A program made the translations under genes and the position numbers. The notes below the pieces were generated by a model that saw nothing but the letters and a program-made list of their open reading frames with translations, did not search any database and had not been told where the DNA came from. 64,000 bases of DNA from the NCBI GenBank assembly GCA_963575745.1, contig CAUYUJ010000336.1:716080-780079 (forward strand). Direction: 5' to 3'. Positions 42,585 through 53,807 of the stretch are shown here, one piece after another. The DNA comes from Prorocentrum cordatum (lineage: Eukaryota > Sar > Dinophyceae > Prorocentrales > Prorocentraceae). The stretch's first letter is position 1. Each line of letters opens with the position of its first letter.

Positions 42585-43330
42585 GGCAGAAAATCCTGCC
42601 AGCCCTCTGGGCGTGGGTGGTTCAGAGAGTTTCCTCTTCCATCTTCACTCTTCCCCGTCGGGGAGGGTTTACGCCTCCCCCTCCCCCCTCCCCCTGGGTC
42701 TGGACGGGAGGTTTCGCGACGGGTTGGAGCGTCCAAGATGGCCTCGGCGAGGAGCCAAACTTGTTGCGGTTTTGGCAACATTTTGGCCTCCTGGGGGGTG
42801 GCGCAATTCAGTGCGGCTCCTCCTTTGATCAAGCCCTTCCAAGATGGCCCCACCCAAGATGGCCCCCGAGGCTCCCAAGGGTGCTCCAAGACAACCCCAA
42901 GAGGTGCCCACGAGGCCCCAAGGGCTCCCCAGAGGCACCCACGACGCCCCAAGAGGCCCCTGGGACTGCCAAGAAACCCCCAAGACGCCCCAAGAGGACT
43001 CCAAGAAATCCTCGCAAGACATCCAAAACAGACTCCGCGAGGCATCCAAGAGGCCTCTGGCCTTTCTGCTCGCACTCCTCCTCATCCTCCTACTCCACTT
43101 CCAGATCCGCCTGTTCCTCCTCCTTCATCCTCCCTCGTCCCCCTCCCCCTCTCCCTCCTCCTCCTGCTCCTCCTGCTCCTCCCCCGATTCCTCCTCCATC
43201 ATCTCCCTCTTGGGCTATGACGTCTTACTCAACCTTGTATTCCACTGCATGCTCCTCCGCATCCCTGACCGACCAGGGCAACCCGTCTGGGCATCGTTTC
43301 TGGATGGGCAGGTGGGATAACGCGAAGCTT
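42585..43330. repeat. Dispersed ~0.75-1 kb repeat, copy A
   Basis: Shares blocks in the same order with 61,505-62,600: CCAGCCCTCTGGGCGT with GGTGGTT and GTTTCCTCTT, GGGGAGGG, a CTCCCC/CCTGG block, the CCAAGAGG minisatellite (42,840-43,060), and GGGCATCGTTTCTGG at the end. CTC tracts at 43,075-43,200. Confidence 0.75.
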
Positions 43331-43339
43331 CCAGATGTG

Positions 43340-43790
43340 CCTTCCTTCTTCTCTTTCCTGGCCCTCTCCTCCCCTGCTTCTTGCTTGCCGTTCTCCCACT
43401 ATCCCTTACCACCCGCCCGCCTCTTCCCGACAGCTCGGGCCTCCCGCCTGCGTCGTCGTCGTCGTCGTCTGCGCTTCCTCTCTTCCTCTCCTTCGCCGAT
43501 CAGCACAGACTGCTGCAAACATTGGACAATCTGAAGCACATGGCGAAACCGCTTCGAGCCCAACCACCGCCACTTTCCTTTCTTGCGCACGGGGTCCGCA
43601 GACCACGCTCGTCGCCTTCTGGCTTGTGAGAGGCTCTGCGGTAAAGGACCCTGCCATGATTGAAACTTGAACGTCAAATTTCGGAGAGGACGCACGGGAA
43701 GCGTAGCCGAGATCGAACAAGGACTGGAAAGGGGGCGAACATACCAGCAATGCGGACCGACACCCCCTTCCTCCATGAGATCCGACGTCA
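43340..43790. other. No gene identified
   Basis: CT-rich then unique-looking DNA with a (GTC)n run at 43,452-43,470. No supported frame. Confidence 0.4.
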
Positions 43791-43794
43791 CGAA

Positions 43795-43925
43795 ACAAAA
43801 CACATCGTCCAACATCACAACTGAGGCCCTAAACCCCATCTTCCTGCGCAATGTTTCGAGACCGATCGATCCGTGAGGGCCCCGGGGCCCGAAACGAGGC
43901 AAAATCGCTCGTTGCGGAAAAAACA
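43795..43925 (-). repeat. Dispersed ~120-bp repeat, copy 2 (inverted)
   Basis: Reverse-complement homologue of 27,058-27,178. Shared blocks on the minus strand are TTGCCTCGTTTCGGGCC and GTTGGACGATGTG. Confidence 0.6.
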
Positions 43926-44401
43926 TGCGACGCCAAGACTTCAGGACTCCCCTGCCTCCTCCCCCCTGCCCCGACCCCCTCCCCCTCCCCCCCCCTCTCC
44001 AGACTTGCGATGTCCTGTTGTTTTTTGCACGGGGTCCCCGAAGTCCCGACCCTTTCCCCACTGCCGGTCGTTTTTCCATCCCGAATCGTGTTTAGAAGGT
44101 TCTCGGGCTGGTGAAGCCCACCAAAGGCCGAAAACTGCCAAAACCTCCCGTCGTGACCTTTTTCACGACGGACCATAACTCGGCTCTCCGGCGGTCGTTC
44201 GGGACGATCCGTGCATCTCCAGGACGCCGTCGGCGAGGCGCAGCTGCTGGAGAGCATCCCGGGGCTAGAAAGCCCGCCGAGGGCCAGCAAAACCCCCGAA
44301 AACGCCGAGCCCCGAGCCTCGATCCTTGGGTGTGGCCACGGCGCCTCCCCTCCGAAAGGGGGGCTGGGCGGGAGGCCCCCAGCGGAGGGCAGGCCTCTGA
44401 C

Positions 44402-44464
44402 GTGCAGCTTGCCGCTCCCGGCGGGGAAGGCCCGGGCGTGCGGCAGCAGCCCGTGGCGGCCCAC
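44402..44464 (-). CDS. Candidate 21-codon exon
   Basis: On the minus strand AACGCACCCGAG at 44,465 is a possible acceptor. 63 bases read VGRHGLLPHARAFPAGSGKLH exactly in phase to CAC/GTCAGA at 44,402. It lies upstream of the BACK exons on the same strand and could belong to the same gene, but no domain is recognised. Confidence 0.3.
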
Positions 44465-44798
44465 CTCGGGTGCGTTCCCCGGGCCTCCGTCCTCGCCCCC
44501 TCCCCCCCGGCTCCCCCCCAGCCTCGCCTCCGCCGCCCGGCTCCCCTGGCCCGCCGTCCGCTCTCCTCGGGGCAGGCCGCGGAGCGCCACGGAGGCCCTG
44601 GATCTCGGCCCCGTTCCGGGGCTCCCTCTTCGACTGCGGCCCGTCCGGAGCCTTTCATGATACAGTCATGTTCATCATCCTCGGCTTTTCGAAGCGGCAG
44701 CGAGCCGCATCTTACCAGTACCGATGCTGTATACCTCTCCATCTGTGTTTTGGTATTAAACAGCAGAAATAGTTTTTGTTTTTTTTGTTTTTTTTTGA

Positions 44799-45117
44799 AC
44801 TCCATTCTGGGGCCACATTCTGAATGCACGGAGCCAACTGCAGGCCACCTCGTGTTCTTCGGATTCCCACAACTCCATTCCTGGGCATGATTTTGAATGC
44901 CCGGAGCCAACTGTCGGCCACTTCGTGGTCTTCGAGTTCCAAGAACTCCATTCCTGGGCATGATTTGAATGCCTGGAGCCAACTGTAGGCCACTTCGTGG
45001 TCTTCGAGTTCCCAAAACTCCACTCCTGGGCATGATTTTGAATGCCCGGAGCCAACTGTAGGCCACTTCGTGTTCTTCGAGTTCCCAAAACTCCATTCCC
45101 GGGCCACATTTTGAATG
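44799..45117 (-). repeat. 73-bp minisatellite, inverted array 1
   Basis: Units start at 44,799, 44,872, 44,945, 45,017 and 45,090 (spacing 72-73) and share GGAGCCAACTGTAGGCCACT. Reverse complement of the array at 51,546-51,935. Confidence 0.95.
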
Positions 45118-45450
45118 CTGAGGCAGGCTGAGGCTGAGGCTGAGGCAGGCTGAGGCTGAGGCAGGCTGAGGCTGAGGCCGAGGCTGAAGGCAGACTGAGG
45201 CTGAGGCTGAAGCAGCTGAGGCTGAGGCTGAGGCAGGCTGAGGCTGAGGCTGAGGCAGGCTGAGGCTGAGGCAGGCTGAGGCTGAGGCTGAGGCTGATGC
45301 AGGCTGAGGCTGAGGCAGGCTGAGGCTGAGGCCGAGGCTGAAGGCAGACTGAGGCTGAGGCTGAAGCAGGCTGAGGCTGAGGCTGAGGCAGGCTGAGGCT
45401 GAGGCTGAGGCAGGCTGATGCTGAGGCAGGCTGAGGCTGAGGCTGTGACT
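45118..45450 (-). repeat. GCTGAGGCAG repeat, array 1
   Basis: Degenerate hexamer/decamer repeat of GAGGCT and GAGGCAG, the reverse complement of 50,808-51,540. Directly joined to the 73-bp array. Confidence 0.95.
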
Positions 45451-45879
45451 GCGACTGCCGTTGCCACTGCGACTGTCATCGCGAATGCGACTGCGACTGC
45501 GAGAACAGCAGAATTCTACAACTGGATTCTCATCTGCATCTTACGGGGAATGCTTCCAAATATGCTCCTACACATCGCTGTTAGGTTGCTTTGCCGGGAT
45601 ACTTGTTTATATTATATCCTGTTCGTTCCCTGCTCTTCTTGCCCTTCACGCCTCCACTGCTTGCAACATCCTGCAATAAAGATGTTAGTCGAGCCAGGTT
45701 TGGAAGCCGCTTGCGGCCCTGGAAATGGTCTTGCATCTTGGCTGAGCTGGGCGTCCCATTTCCTCAGAGACAGACTCCCCCTTGCCGCGCCACCAGGCGC
45801 GTCCGTAGGCAGGCCCGGGCGTTTCGCTCGACACTTCCTTCGAAATTATCCCGAATCGAAGAAAACCTCCAGCAACTAG
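45451..45879. other. No gene seen
   Basis: A short GCGACT repeat at 45,455-45,500, then unique DNA of lower GC with no supported frame. Confidence 0.45.
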
Positions 45880-46470
45880 AAAGATAGAAGGTCGGTCGTC
45901 TCCGACATGTGGCTCTCGCCTCAGCGTCACGCGCGCTCGTCTTAAGCATGTCCAACAGCTACAATGTTGGATGATGATAGATGGCTGGTCGGTTCCAAAT
46001 CTGGCCCATGCCCCCAAGAGGTCCCCAGAGGGCTGCAAAAAGCCCCGGGGAGACTTAGAAACGCTTCAAGGGGCCGCCCGGTAGGCCTCCAAGACGCGCC
46101 CAAGACACTCCGCAACAGACACGGACGACGAAGTTGCCGAATCGCCAGCAACGATACGCAGGCAGCACGACGGGACGTGTCAGACAACACACATACACGA
46201 AACAGTAAGCCACACACGTCCTCTTCTGGGAGTCGGCGTAACGGCGTAAGCCTCTTGAACCAAAGGGTTCAAGCCGCGTCGTTTCTAAAATGGGGCTCTC
46301 GACTTGGCGCCGCGCGCACTTGTTTTAAACACTTCCAGCAGTTGCGCGCATGGAGGGTGGTCCTCTTTCAAAATGGGAATCTCGCCTGAAACTTTCTCTC
46401 GCTCCCATGAATCAAACGAGAGACAAGAACTTGGAAACATTGTAATGCTCCAACGGATGGAGGGTACATC
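45880..46470. repeat. 84-bp satellite, diverged array 2
   Basis: Recognisable units at about 45,890, 46,275 and 46,345 (GTGGCTCTCGCC, GCCGCGCGCACTTG blocks), with a CCCCAAGAGG stretch at 46,010-46,105 between them. Confidence 0.65.
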
Positions 46471-46599
46471 CTTTCTAAGACGGAGCTCTTGGTGGAAACT
46501 TCCTTGAACTGTCGTATTACCTTACCTCCTTGCACTTCTGATAGTTCTAAGTACTTAAGATGGACCTTTACCAAAACTAATCATGCCCAAATGGCCAGG

Positions 46600-47200
46600 G
46601 CGTTCTTCTGTCTTGGGAGGTTTCCCCAATGCCCCAAGAGGCTTCAAAAAGGTACCCGAGACGCCCCCGAGAGGCCCTCTCAAAGCCTATCAGATGCCCC
46701 CAAGAGGAGCCCTCCAAGAGGCCCCTAAGAGGCATTCCAGGAGACCCTCATATGATCGTATGCGTCCCCGAGGCTCCACACACAGGCCAGGCACTGTGGC
46801 ACGACTCTTGACGAACTCTCTCTTATGGGGGTCGGTGACATAGCGTAAGCCTCTAAAGTAACGATTGAAGGTGGTCACTTTACGACACGGAGTCTCACAT
46901 GAATGGCAGGGGCCTTCTGTCGGTGGGCGCTTTTTTCCGCAGTGGTAAGGAATACTCATATGCATCTTTGTGGACGGAGCTTTGGACGTAAGGGTGTTTT
47001 CTTGCATTGTATTGCTGCGTCGTTGATGCATCTTGGGGCTTTTGGATACTGTTGCTGTTCTTTCTCACCGTTTTCATCCTCTTCCTCCCTCTGAGGTCTC
47101 TCTTCCCACTCCTCCCTCTCGCTCCTCCATTCTCCCCCTTCCCTCTTCCTCAATCATCCCTCCTCCTACCTCCTCGTCCTTCTATTCCTCCTTCCTATGC
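46600..47200. repeat. CCAAGAGG minisatellite, junction block and CTC tract
   Basis: 46,620-46,760 is the CCAAGAGG-type repeat. A diverged 84-bp-like unit lies near 46,870-46,960. GTCGTTGATGCATCTTGG near 47,020 leads into CT-rich DNA to 47,200. Confidence 0.7.
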
Positions 47201-47342
47201 TTCCTGGGATCTTTGGAAGTCTCGGGAAGCCTCCCAGGCCCAAGAGGAGCCAAAAGACATGTGCGACTCTCCTCTTCAAGCCTCGTCCCCTGCCCCTCGT
47301 CCCCTTTCCTCGCCCCTTGGGAGGGTTTGGATCCGTGCCGGC

Positions 47343-47417
47343 CGACCCCCCAGGCCAGGCTGCTGTCGTGGTGGCCGAACAGCGCGTTGCACGTCCACGT
47401 GCAGGCGCCTCCCGACC
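47343..47417 (-). CDS. Candidate exon, weak
   Basis: On the minus strand CGCGGGCAG at 47,418 could be an acceptor. The island reads SGGACTWTCNALFGHHDSSL then AWGVGRHG. It may be a host exon, or a trace of a LINE endonuclease start (family form WN-x-x-LF). The borders are not compelling. Confidence 0.22.
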
Positions 47418-47453
47418 CTGCCCGCGGCGCCACCCATGGTTGAAGCGCGCGAG

Positions 47454-47455
<2 letters not shown>

Positions 47456-47494
<39 letters not shown>

Positions 47495-47655
47495 CCTCCT
47501 CCTCCGACTCCTTCTCCTCCCTTTCCGTCTCTTCATCCTCCATCCCTCCTCCACGCGTTCCTTGTCGTCGTCGCCTCCTTTTTCCCCTTCTGATGCTCCT
47601 CTTCCTCCTCCTCCTCCTCCTCCTCCTCCTCCTCCTCCTCCTCCTCCTCCTCGAT
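47456..47655. repeat. (GTC)n and (CTC)n tracts
   Basis: (GTC)n at 47,456-47,493 and (CTC)n at 47,600-47,652. Long Ser/Arg/Asp frames here are artefacts. Confidence 0.95.
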
Positions 47656-47753
47656 GTGTTCCACCATTTCCTCCTCCCTCCCTCCATCCCCTCCGCTTCC
47701 TCCTCCGTCTTCTCGTCCATCCCTCCGTCAGTCCTGTTGCTCCTCGCTCGAAA

Positions 47754-48090
47754 CTTGCAACCATTTCAACGATGGAGGGTGGGCCGTTCTCAAAATATGG
47801 CTTTCGCCCTACCGCTGCGCGCATTCGGCTTGCAGTTCGCAAGCATTTCCAGGATGGAAGGCGGATTGCTTTCAACATGCGTCTCTCGCTTTAGCGCCGC
47901 GCGCATTCGTTTTAACGTTTGCAACACCCAAACATGTTTAAGGCGGATCCTTTTCAAAATGTGGCTCTCGCCTTAGCGCCGCGCAAGGTCGTGTGATAGT
48001 TTGCAATAGTTTCGAAGGTGGATGGAGGGCGGCTTTCAAAACGTGGTTTTCGCTCTAGCGCCGCACACATTCGTCTCACAAAAGTCACGC
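47754..48090. repeat. 84-bp satellite, array 3
   Basis: Four clear units with GATGGAGGGCGG, TTTTCAAAATGTGGCTCTCG and GCGCCGCGCGCATTCG, starting near 47,772, 47,856, 47,941 and 48,022. Confidence 0.9.
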
Positions 48091-48615
48091 CGCCCGATTA
48101 TGCAGAACAGCCCAAATGCCCAGGCTACCCACTTCTTGTCTGGTTATTTCCAAGCTGTGTTTCTGTGCGAGAAGCGGAATCGTCCCCCAGCCGATCGTTG
48201 ACCGAACGCGGAAGCGATGGTACGTTCCATGGCCTCTTTCCTTTCCCAGCTGCCCCCCAATCGACCCCGCCTTCCCGCCACCCTGCTACGGGGGCTACAA
48301 GCCACGCCGGCGCCTGGCAGAGCGTGACGGACGCACCTGGATTCAGGAATCGCAAACTGACCCGTCGCAGAAATGGCCAACAACTCGGCCGTTCGGGGAG
48401 TTTGACGGTTCGGGGCCCAAGCAGGAGCGCTTGAAAGGCAAACAGCTTCCCTTATCAGCGCTGTGATTTTCGGGGGCCACATGCTTATCACACCAGCCAT
48501 CAAACAAAAAAAACACCTCGGACCTCCAACTCCTTGTTCTGATCCTCGCTCCCTGGCCATTCCACGATGAAGCCTCCCTCGTTCACCGGACGAGGATGAA
48601 GATCTCCTGGTTGCT
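48091..48615. other. No gene seen
   Basis: Unique-looking DNA below the 3' end of a LINE fragment; perhaps its untranslated or RNase H part beyond recognition. Confidence 0.35.
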
Positions 48616-48619
48616 CGAA

Positions 48620-49660
48620 AACTCATCGAAGAAACAACATCCTGGCTTCTGGATCCTGAAAGCCGATCGTGGACAAGTCGGGGCGTTTATCTTTCAAATT
48701 TGCGCAGATCTCTTCACGCCCCCCATGGCAACCAGTGCAACGATACAGGCGGTGCTCTACTGAACCAATAGCATCGCCACACAAACTGCAATGCATGTTG
48801 GATGTCTGGTATCCCTTCTCGGCCGCAGACTGCTTCGTCCAGACTGCTCCACCACGTATCGCCTTGATGCACCCCTTCCCTTGTCGAGGGTGGGAACTTC
48901 TTGCTGGCCAGCTGCGCCCGCGCCTGGTCGCGGCGCACACGTCTGGCTCCCAGAAGCACGGACAGCGCGCTGGTCCTCTCGAGCTGCTTCAACACAACTA
49001 AATGCATGGAGGGCTTTTCTACGATTCTACGCACGCAGGGCTGCGAACACTGAGAGGAACCGCACCCCCAATGCCATCTATGATCTGCGCGAAAGAGCGC
49101 ATGCGCCATCCGATGCGTCGAATGGTTAAAACCATGGCCGTTGACGGATCTCCAGGTCTCCGCCGGCTGACCACCCATGAACGCAGTTCCCCAGCCCCCA
49201 CGCAGCTTCTGGAAACGCGAGCAAAAACGGGAGACTTCGTTTGGTTTGCCTAGACCTTCTTTGCATTCCGCGCCATCGTGCGCGCCTCCGCGTACCAGCG
49301 CGGGCCCCGCTCGAGAATCAGCAAGCTGGCGGGGGATCTCGGCCCCGCGCTCGGCCGGCAGGTTGCCCCGAACGGGCGCGTAGCAGAGCGCCGATTTTGA
49401 ACAACATAACCTGAGATCCAGCCTCCGTGCACAGGGCCTGGAAAAGGGGGCCCGGCGCGAAGAGGCGCATCGCGTAGCAGCCCATGATCTGATTATGGCG
49501 CTTGATACGGGCGGTCTTCTCTTTCAAAGTGTCGCAGGCGCAGCTCGAAACTTCTTCGATTTTAGGACGAGAAGAATATATTGACCCAGCGTGCTGTTGA
49601 TGCGTTCCGGGGATTCCGGGATTTCTAACAGCCTTCGCGGAGGGTACACTTTGCATCGAA
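48620..49660 (-). pseudogene. LINE ORF2 fragment: thumb and zinc motif
   Basis: Minus-strand pieces in changing frames. Near 49,520-49,400, KTARIKRHNQIMGCYAMRLF and APGPLFQALCTEAG resemble the segment after the RT palm that starts RLKTAKKRW in unit 1. Near 48,800-48,700, MHCSLCGDAIGSVEHRLYRC is a Cys-x2-Cys...His-x4-Cys motif typical of the C-terminus of LINE ORF2 proteins. Several frameshifts and stops. It looks like a 5'-truncated copy of the unit 1 family. 5' truncation is common when reverse transcription stops early. Confidence 0.6.
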
Positions 49661-50800
49661 TACTGTCTACCTTGCCTGGCGCCGCCGGTCGGTCACCCAT
49701 TCGCAATCGAGCGGTCGCCCGTATGAGGGCTATTTGGCACTTGCGGATCCTCCTTTTCGGTGCCGAGCGCGGGGGGCACGGGGGCGCACCGCCCCGTCGC
49801 CCGCCGCCGCGCGCCCCGGAGGACTTCCAAAAACCTGGCAAAGCAGATCACGCGCGATTCTGGAAACTTCTCCAGAGGTAAAACTGAACAATCCGGAAAC
49901 GTTTCTGAACATGTCCGGCTTCGATTTTGAAAAATCCCGGAATCGATTTTGAACAATCCCGGGATCGATTATGAAAAATCCCGGAATCCATCCTGTTTAA
50001 GGTTCCTGATTTCAGAATTCTTCAGATGTCCTGCGCGGCGGGCGCACTGCCCCCTCAGAACGCTTTCGCCCGAAAATGCCCTGGTTTCTTTTTGAAAAAT
50101 TCCGGAACCGCTTGCGCCAAAAGAAAACGGAAGCGCTGTTTGAAACATTCTACAATCCAGACATAATACCCGGGCTGTCCGACGGGCGCGGCCAGCTGAT
50201 TCGCGCGCCACGCCGCGCGCGATTGGGCCTAGTGCGCGCCGCGCCCTGCGCCCGCGAACAACGCTCGAAGGGGTCACCTCGAAAATCGCGCCATGGCAAC
50301 TGCGACCCGTGAACTCCCCAGGAGCAAAACTTAATGCAGTTTGGAATCTCCGAGGGCGCTCCGACGCGCGTAACGCGCGCCGCTCGCATTGCGCAAAGAA
50401 CCTGCGCGACGGAATGCGCTCGACCATTCGTCCCTGGAGCACGCGCGGATGAACGGGGCAACCTGGGAATTTCGAAACTACCAATGCCAATACTTCATGC
50501 TCCTGCGAGATTTCCCCGCGCGAAAAAAAAACGCGCCCTCCAGAGTGGTCGGCCCCGCGACTCGCCGCCGAGTTGACTGCAGTTCCAGCCGGCCCCCTGC
50601 CGCGGGGCGCTGATCTTAGCGGGCGAAGCCGCCGGCGATGCCTTCTCCGAGAACATCTGGATGCCTAGATCGGTCATGGAAGCGCGATGTATGATGCGCG
50701 AGCCTTCAAATACGCCCCTGGATGAAACTCCGCCCCGCCCCTGCGGCATCGCCCCGCGCGGCGGCGGACGGGCGCAAGGATGCCTATCGGATGGGGCCTT
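49661..50800. other. Unassigned; AAATCCCGGAATCGATT repeats
   Basis: 49,915-49,985 holds three to four copies of AAAATCCCGGAATCGATT-like units. 50,000-50,640 has long open frames on both strands, GCGCGCC-rich, with no recognisable content. Confidence 0.4.
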
Positions 50801-50807
50801 CCAGTCG

Positions 50808-51540
50808 CCTCGGCCTCAGCCTGCCTCGGCCTCAGCCTGCCTCAGCCCCCCCCCCTCCCCCCCTTCCCCCCCCCCTCCCCATTCAGCCTCACCTTGTCTC
50901 AGCTTCGGCCTGCCTCGGCCTCGTCCTCAGCCTCAGCCTCGGTCTCAGCCTCAGCCTGTCTCGGCCTGAGCCTGCCTCGGCCTCGGCCTCAGCCTGCCTC
51001 AGCCTCAGCCTCAGCCTGTCTCACCCTCAGCCTGCCTCAGCATCAGCCTCAGCCTCAGCCTCAGCCTGCCTCGGATTGCCTCGGCCTCGCCTCAGCCTCA
51101 GCCTGCCTCGGCCTCGGCCTCAGCCTCAGCCTGCCTCAGCCTCAGCCTCAGCCTGCCTCGGCCTCAGCCTCAGCCTGCCTCAGCCGCAGCTTGCCTCAGC
51201 TTCAACCTCAGTCTCAGCCTCAGCCTGCCTCGGCTTGCCTCAGCCTCAGCCTCAGCCTGCCTCGGCCTCAGCCTCAGCCTCAGCCTGCCTCAGCCTCAGC
51301 GTCAGCCGCTCAGCCTCAGCCTGCATCAGCCTCAGTCTCAGCCTCAGCCTGCCTCAGCCTCAGTCTCAGCCTGTCTCGGCCTGAGCCTGCCGCAGCCTCG
51401 GCCTCAGCCTGCCTCGGCCTCAGCCTGCGTCAGCCTCAGTCTCAGCCTGCCTCAGCCTCAGCCTCAGCCTGCCTCGGCGTGCCTCAGCCTCAGCCTCAGC
51501 CTGCCTCGGCCTCAGCCTGCCTCGCCTGCCTCAGCTCGGG
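50808..51540 (+). repeat. CTGCCTCAGC repeat, array 2
   Basis: Degenerate CAGCCT/CTGCCTCGGC repeat of about 730 bp, the reverse complement of 45,118-45,450, with a C/CT-rich interruption at 50,848-50,882. Confidence 0.95.
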
Positions 51541-51545
51541 CATTT

Positions 51546-51935
51546 AAAATATGGCACAGGACTTGTGTTCTGGGAACACGAAAATCACGAGGTGGCCCAC
51601 AGTTGGCTCTGGGCAATCAAAACATGGTACAGGAATAATGTTCTGGTAACGCGAAGAACACGAAGTGGCCTACAGTTGGCTCCGGGCGTTCAAAATGTGG
51701 CCTGGGAGTGGTGTTCTGGGAACACGAAGAACACGAAGTGGCCTACAGTTGGCTCCGGGCATTCAAATTGTGGCCTGGGAGTGGTGTTCTGGGAACACGA
51801 AGAACACGAAGTGGCCGACAGTTGGCTCCGGGCATTCAAAATGTGGCCTGGGAGTGGTGTTCTGGGAACACGAAGAACACGAAATGGCCTACAGTTGGCC
51901 CAGGGCGTTCAAAATGAGGCCTGGGAGTGGTGTTC
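51546..51935 (+). repeat. 73-bp minisatellite, array 2
   Basis: Unit starts at 51,546, 51,619, 51,692, 51,765, 51,838 and 51,911, spacing exactly 73. The shared block GAAGTGGCCTACAGTTGGCT is the complement of array 1. Followed by GGGGAGTCCC repeats to 52,035. Confidence 0.97.
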
Positions 51936-52035
51936 TGGGGAGTCCCTGGATCCTCCCCTGCACCCGCCCAAACCCCCTCTTGGGAGTCCCGGGGAGTCCC
52001 CGGATTCTCCCCGGCATCCGCCCAGACCCCCCTGG

Positions 52036-52380
52036 GGAGTCAAGATGATCTCTTTTGAGCCCACTAGAAACCTATCAGTCTTCGCTGTTAGGTATGAACA
52101 ATTGGCACATGATAAGGTGGGCGGTTACATTCGCCGACACACGTCAAAAGAGATACGGCAATACTATGCGCCGCACGTGACGCGGAGAACGGGGCAGGAA
52201 CGCGAACCCGAGACCTGCGCCACGGTGCGTTTGCCCGCGGCCGCGCGCACGGCGAGTGCATGCGGCGGGCACCAACCCAACCAATTACGGGGGCAAGAGG
52301 AGGGGAGGTGAAAGGGGCCCTGGGCACCTTGCAACAACCTTGCTGGTTTAGACAAGGCTGCGGAAAAAAGGGAAACCTGG
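52036..52380. other. No gene seen
   Basis: Unique-looking DNA. A GGGTTCGCGTTCC stretch on the minus strand near 52,205 faintly resembles a tRNA B box but no tRNA fold was found. Confidence 0.35.
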
Positions 52381-52386
52381 CACGAA

Positions 52387-52977
52387 CTACCCGGGTTGGC
52401 CGCCCGCGGCAGCGCAATGGCCAACGCGCGCAGGAACCCAGCCCGCAGCAGGCTCAAGCCCGCGAGCCGCCAATGCCATGGAGGAGGGGGGCGACGACGG
52501 CTGCCCTAAGTCCCGCTGGGACACAAGGTGACCCCGAACGAGCTCGCACGTGCACTTGAACAGCGCCTCCTTCGCTGCAGGTCCAGCGGACACGCCGCCG
52601 CGCCGCAAAAGACAATGCGGTTTATACACGGCTGCCGTGCGCACCGCCTTGCGCACGTGAACATAAAACTCGGCCGTCACTCGGCAGATGGGCATATCCA
52701 ACAGCAGGAGACACCTCATGCCCTGTTGTCGTGACGCTGGGCGGCGAAGCCCTAACCTTGTCCAAACAAATTGCCAAAATACCGGGTAAGTCGTGTAGTG
52801 CTCGATAGCATACAGAGCTGCCATGCTGCAGAAAATGCACTGGTCACGCATCAGCCTTGCATGCGCCGGTATGTCACCCACCCGTTCCACTCGTGCGCCA
52901 TACAGCTGACCACGTCCGAAGAGAGATCCGCGCCCTGGGTTCGTAGAGCTGAAATGCCAAGAGCGGTGTTCTGGTAA
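52387..52977 (-). pseudogene. LINE ORF2 C-terminal fragment (unit 2/3 type)
   Basis: The minus strand reads MRDQCIFCSMAALYAIEHYT followed by TYPVFWQFVWTRLGLRRP at about 52,850-52,750. This fits the FC...D...HY-x2-CP zinc motif that ends unit 3 ORF2, with the last Cys changed to Tyr and the Asp lost. The frame stays open to 52,387. Only the 3' end of an element is present. Confidence 0.55.
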
Positions 52978-53149
52978 GATGCAAGATTGCCAGGACGGAC
53001 TACTCAGGCGCAGCCGTCATGCTGATTCGCGGCGTTGCAGTCTCAGGAAAAGAAGCACGATTGAGGGTTTCTCAAGCGATTGTTTGTAAAACGACAGTTC
53101 CCGCAACGAACATACAATCTTGTAGAGACCTGCGAGGGCACTTGGAGGG

Positions 53150-53330
53150 AGGGTGTATGGCAACATCGTTGATCCGCCTTGGGTTTTTACTAGTCATCCT
53201 CCACCTCTACCTCCCCTCTTTCCACATTCTGCTCCTGCATCGTGCTCCATCTCCTTCTCCTCCTCCGCCTCGTCCTCCTCTCCCCTCCTAATATTCTCCC
53301 TCCCTCCTCCTCCTCCTTCCTCCTCTTCCC
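53150..53330. repeat. Junction block ATCGTTGATCCGCC plus CTC tract
   Basis: Third copy of the junction seen at 28,472 and 47,020, here without recognisable 84-bp units in front, followed by CTCC-rich DNA to 53,325. Confidence 0.6.
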
Positions 53331-53569
53331 TGCACGTCGAACGATGGAGCACAGAAGTTCAGTCCAATGCAAGCAGGGCGCGGTTGTAAGTGCTGGGTTA
53401 TGCACCAGAGGTTTCGATCGCACGCAGTTGCCAGGAGCTGGCAGTCACACTACTAGAGCGGACCCCGCACACGAGACGTCGGTAAAGGGAGGTCCGTAAG
53501 GTCTGGTAAGCAGCCTCTACGAGGAGACGCGCCACGTATCGTCCATCCTGCTCTGGGATGCGCAGACGC

Positions 53570-53740
53570 TCGCCGTCGTCGTCGCCTTTGCCACAGACGC
53601 TCGCCTTCGTCGCCCGCGTCACTGCAGCCACTCGTCGTCGTCGTCGTCGCCGCCGCCGTCGCCGCCGTCGCCGCTGTCGTCGTCGCCGTCGCTGCCGCGG
53701 CCGTCGCCGTCGTCGCCGCCGCCGTCTTCGTCGCCTGTGC
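53570..53740. repeat. (GTC/GCC)n tract
   Basis: GTC and GCC trinucleotides, most regular at 53,632-53,735. Arg-rich frames are artefacts. Confidence 0.95.
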
Positions 53741-53807
53741 CAGCCCAAGATCATGGTCTTCCCTCCGCCCCGCCGCTGGGGTCCAAATCGGACGGCCGCG
53801 CCGTCAC

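Noticed and set aside
43829-45096. Two long minus frames (253 and 334 residues)
   Set aside because: They run through the 73-bp minisatellite and a GC-rich stretch; only the short island at 44,402-44,464 has exon-like borders.
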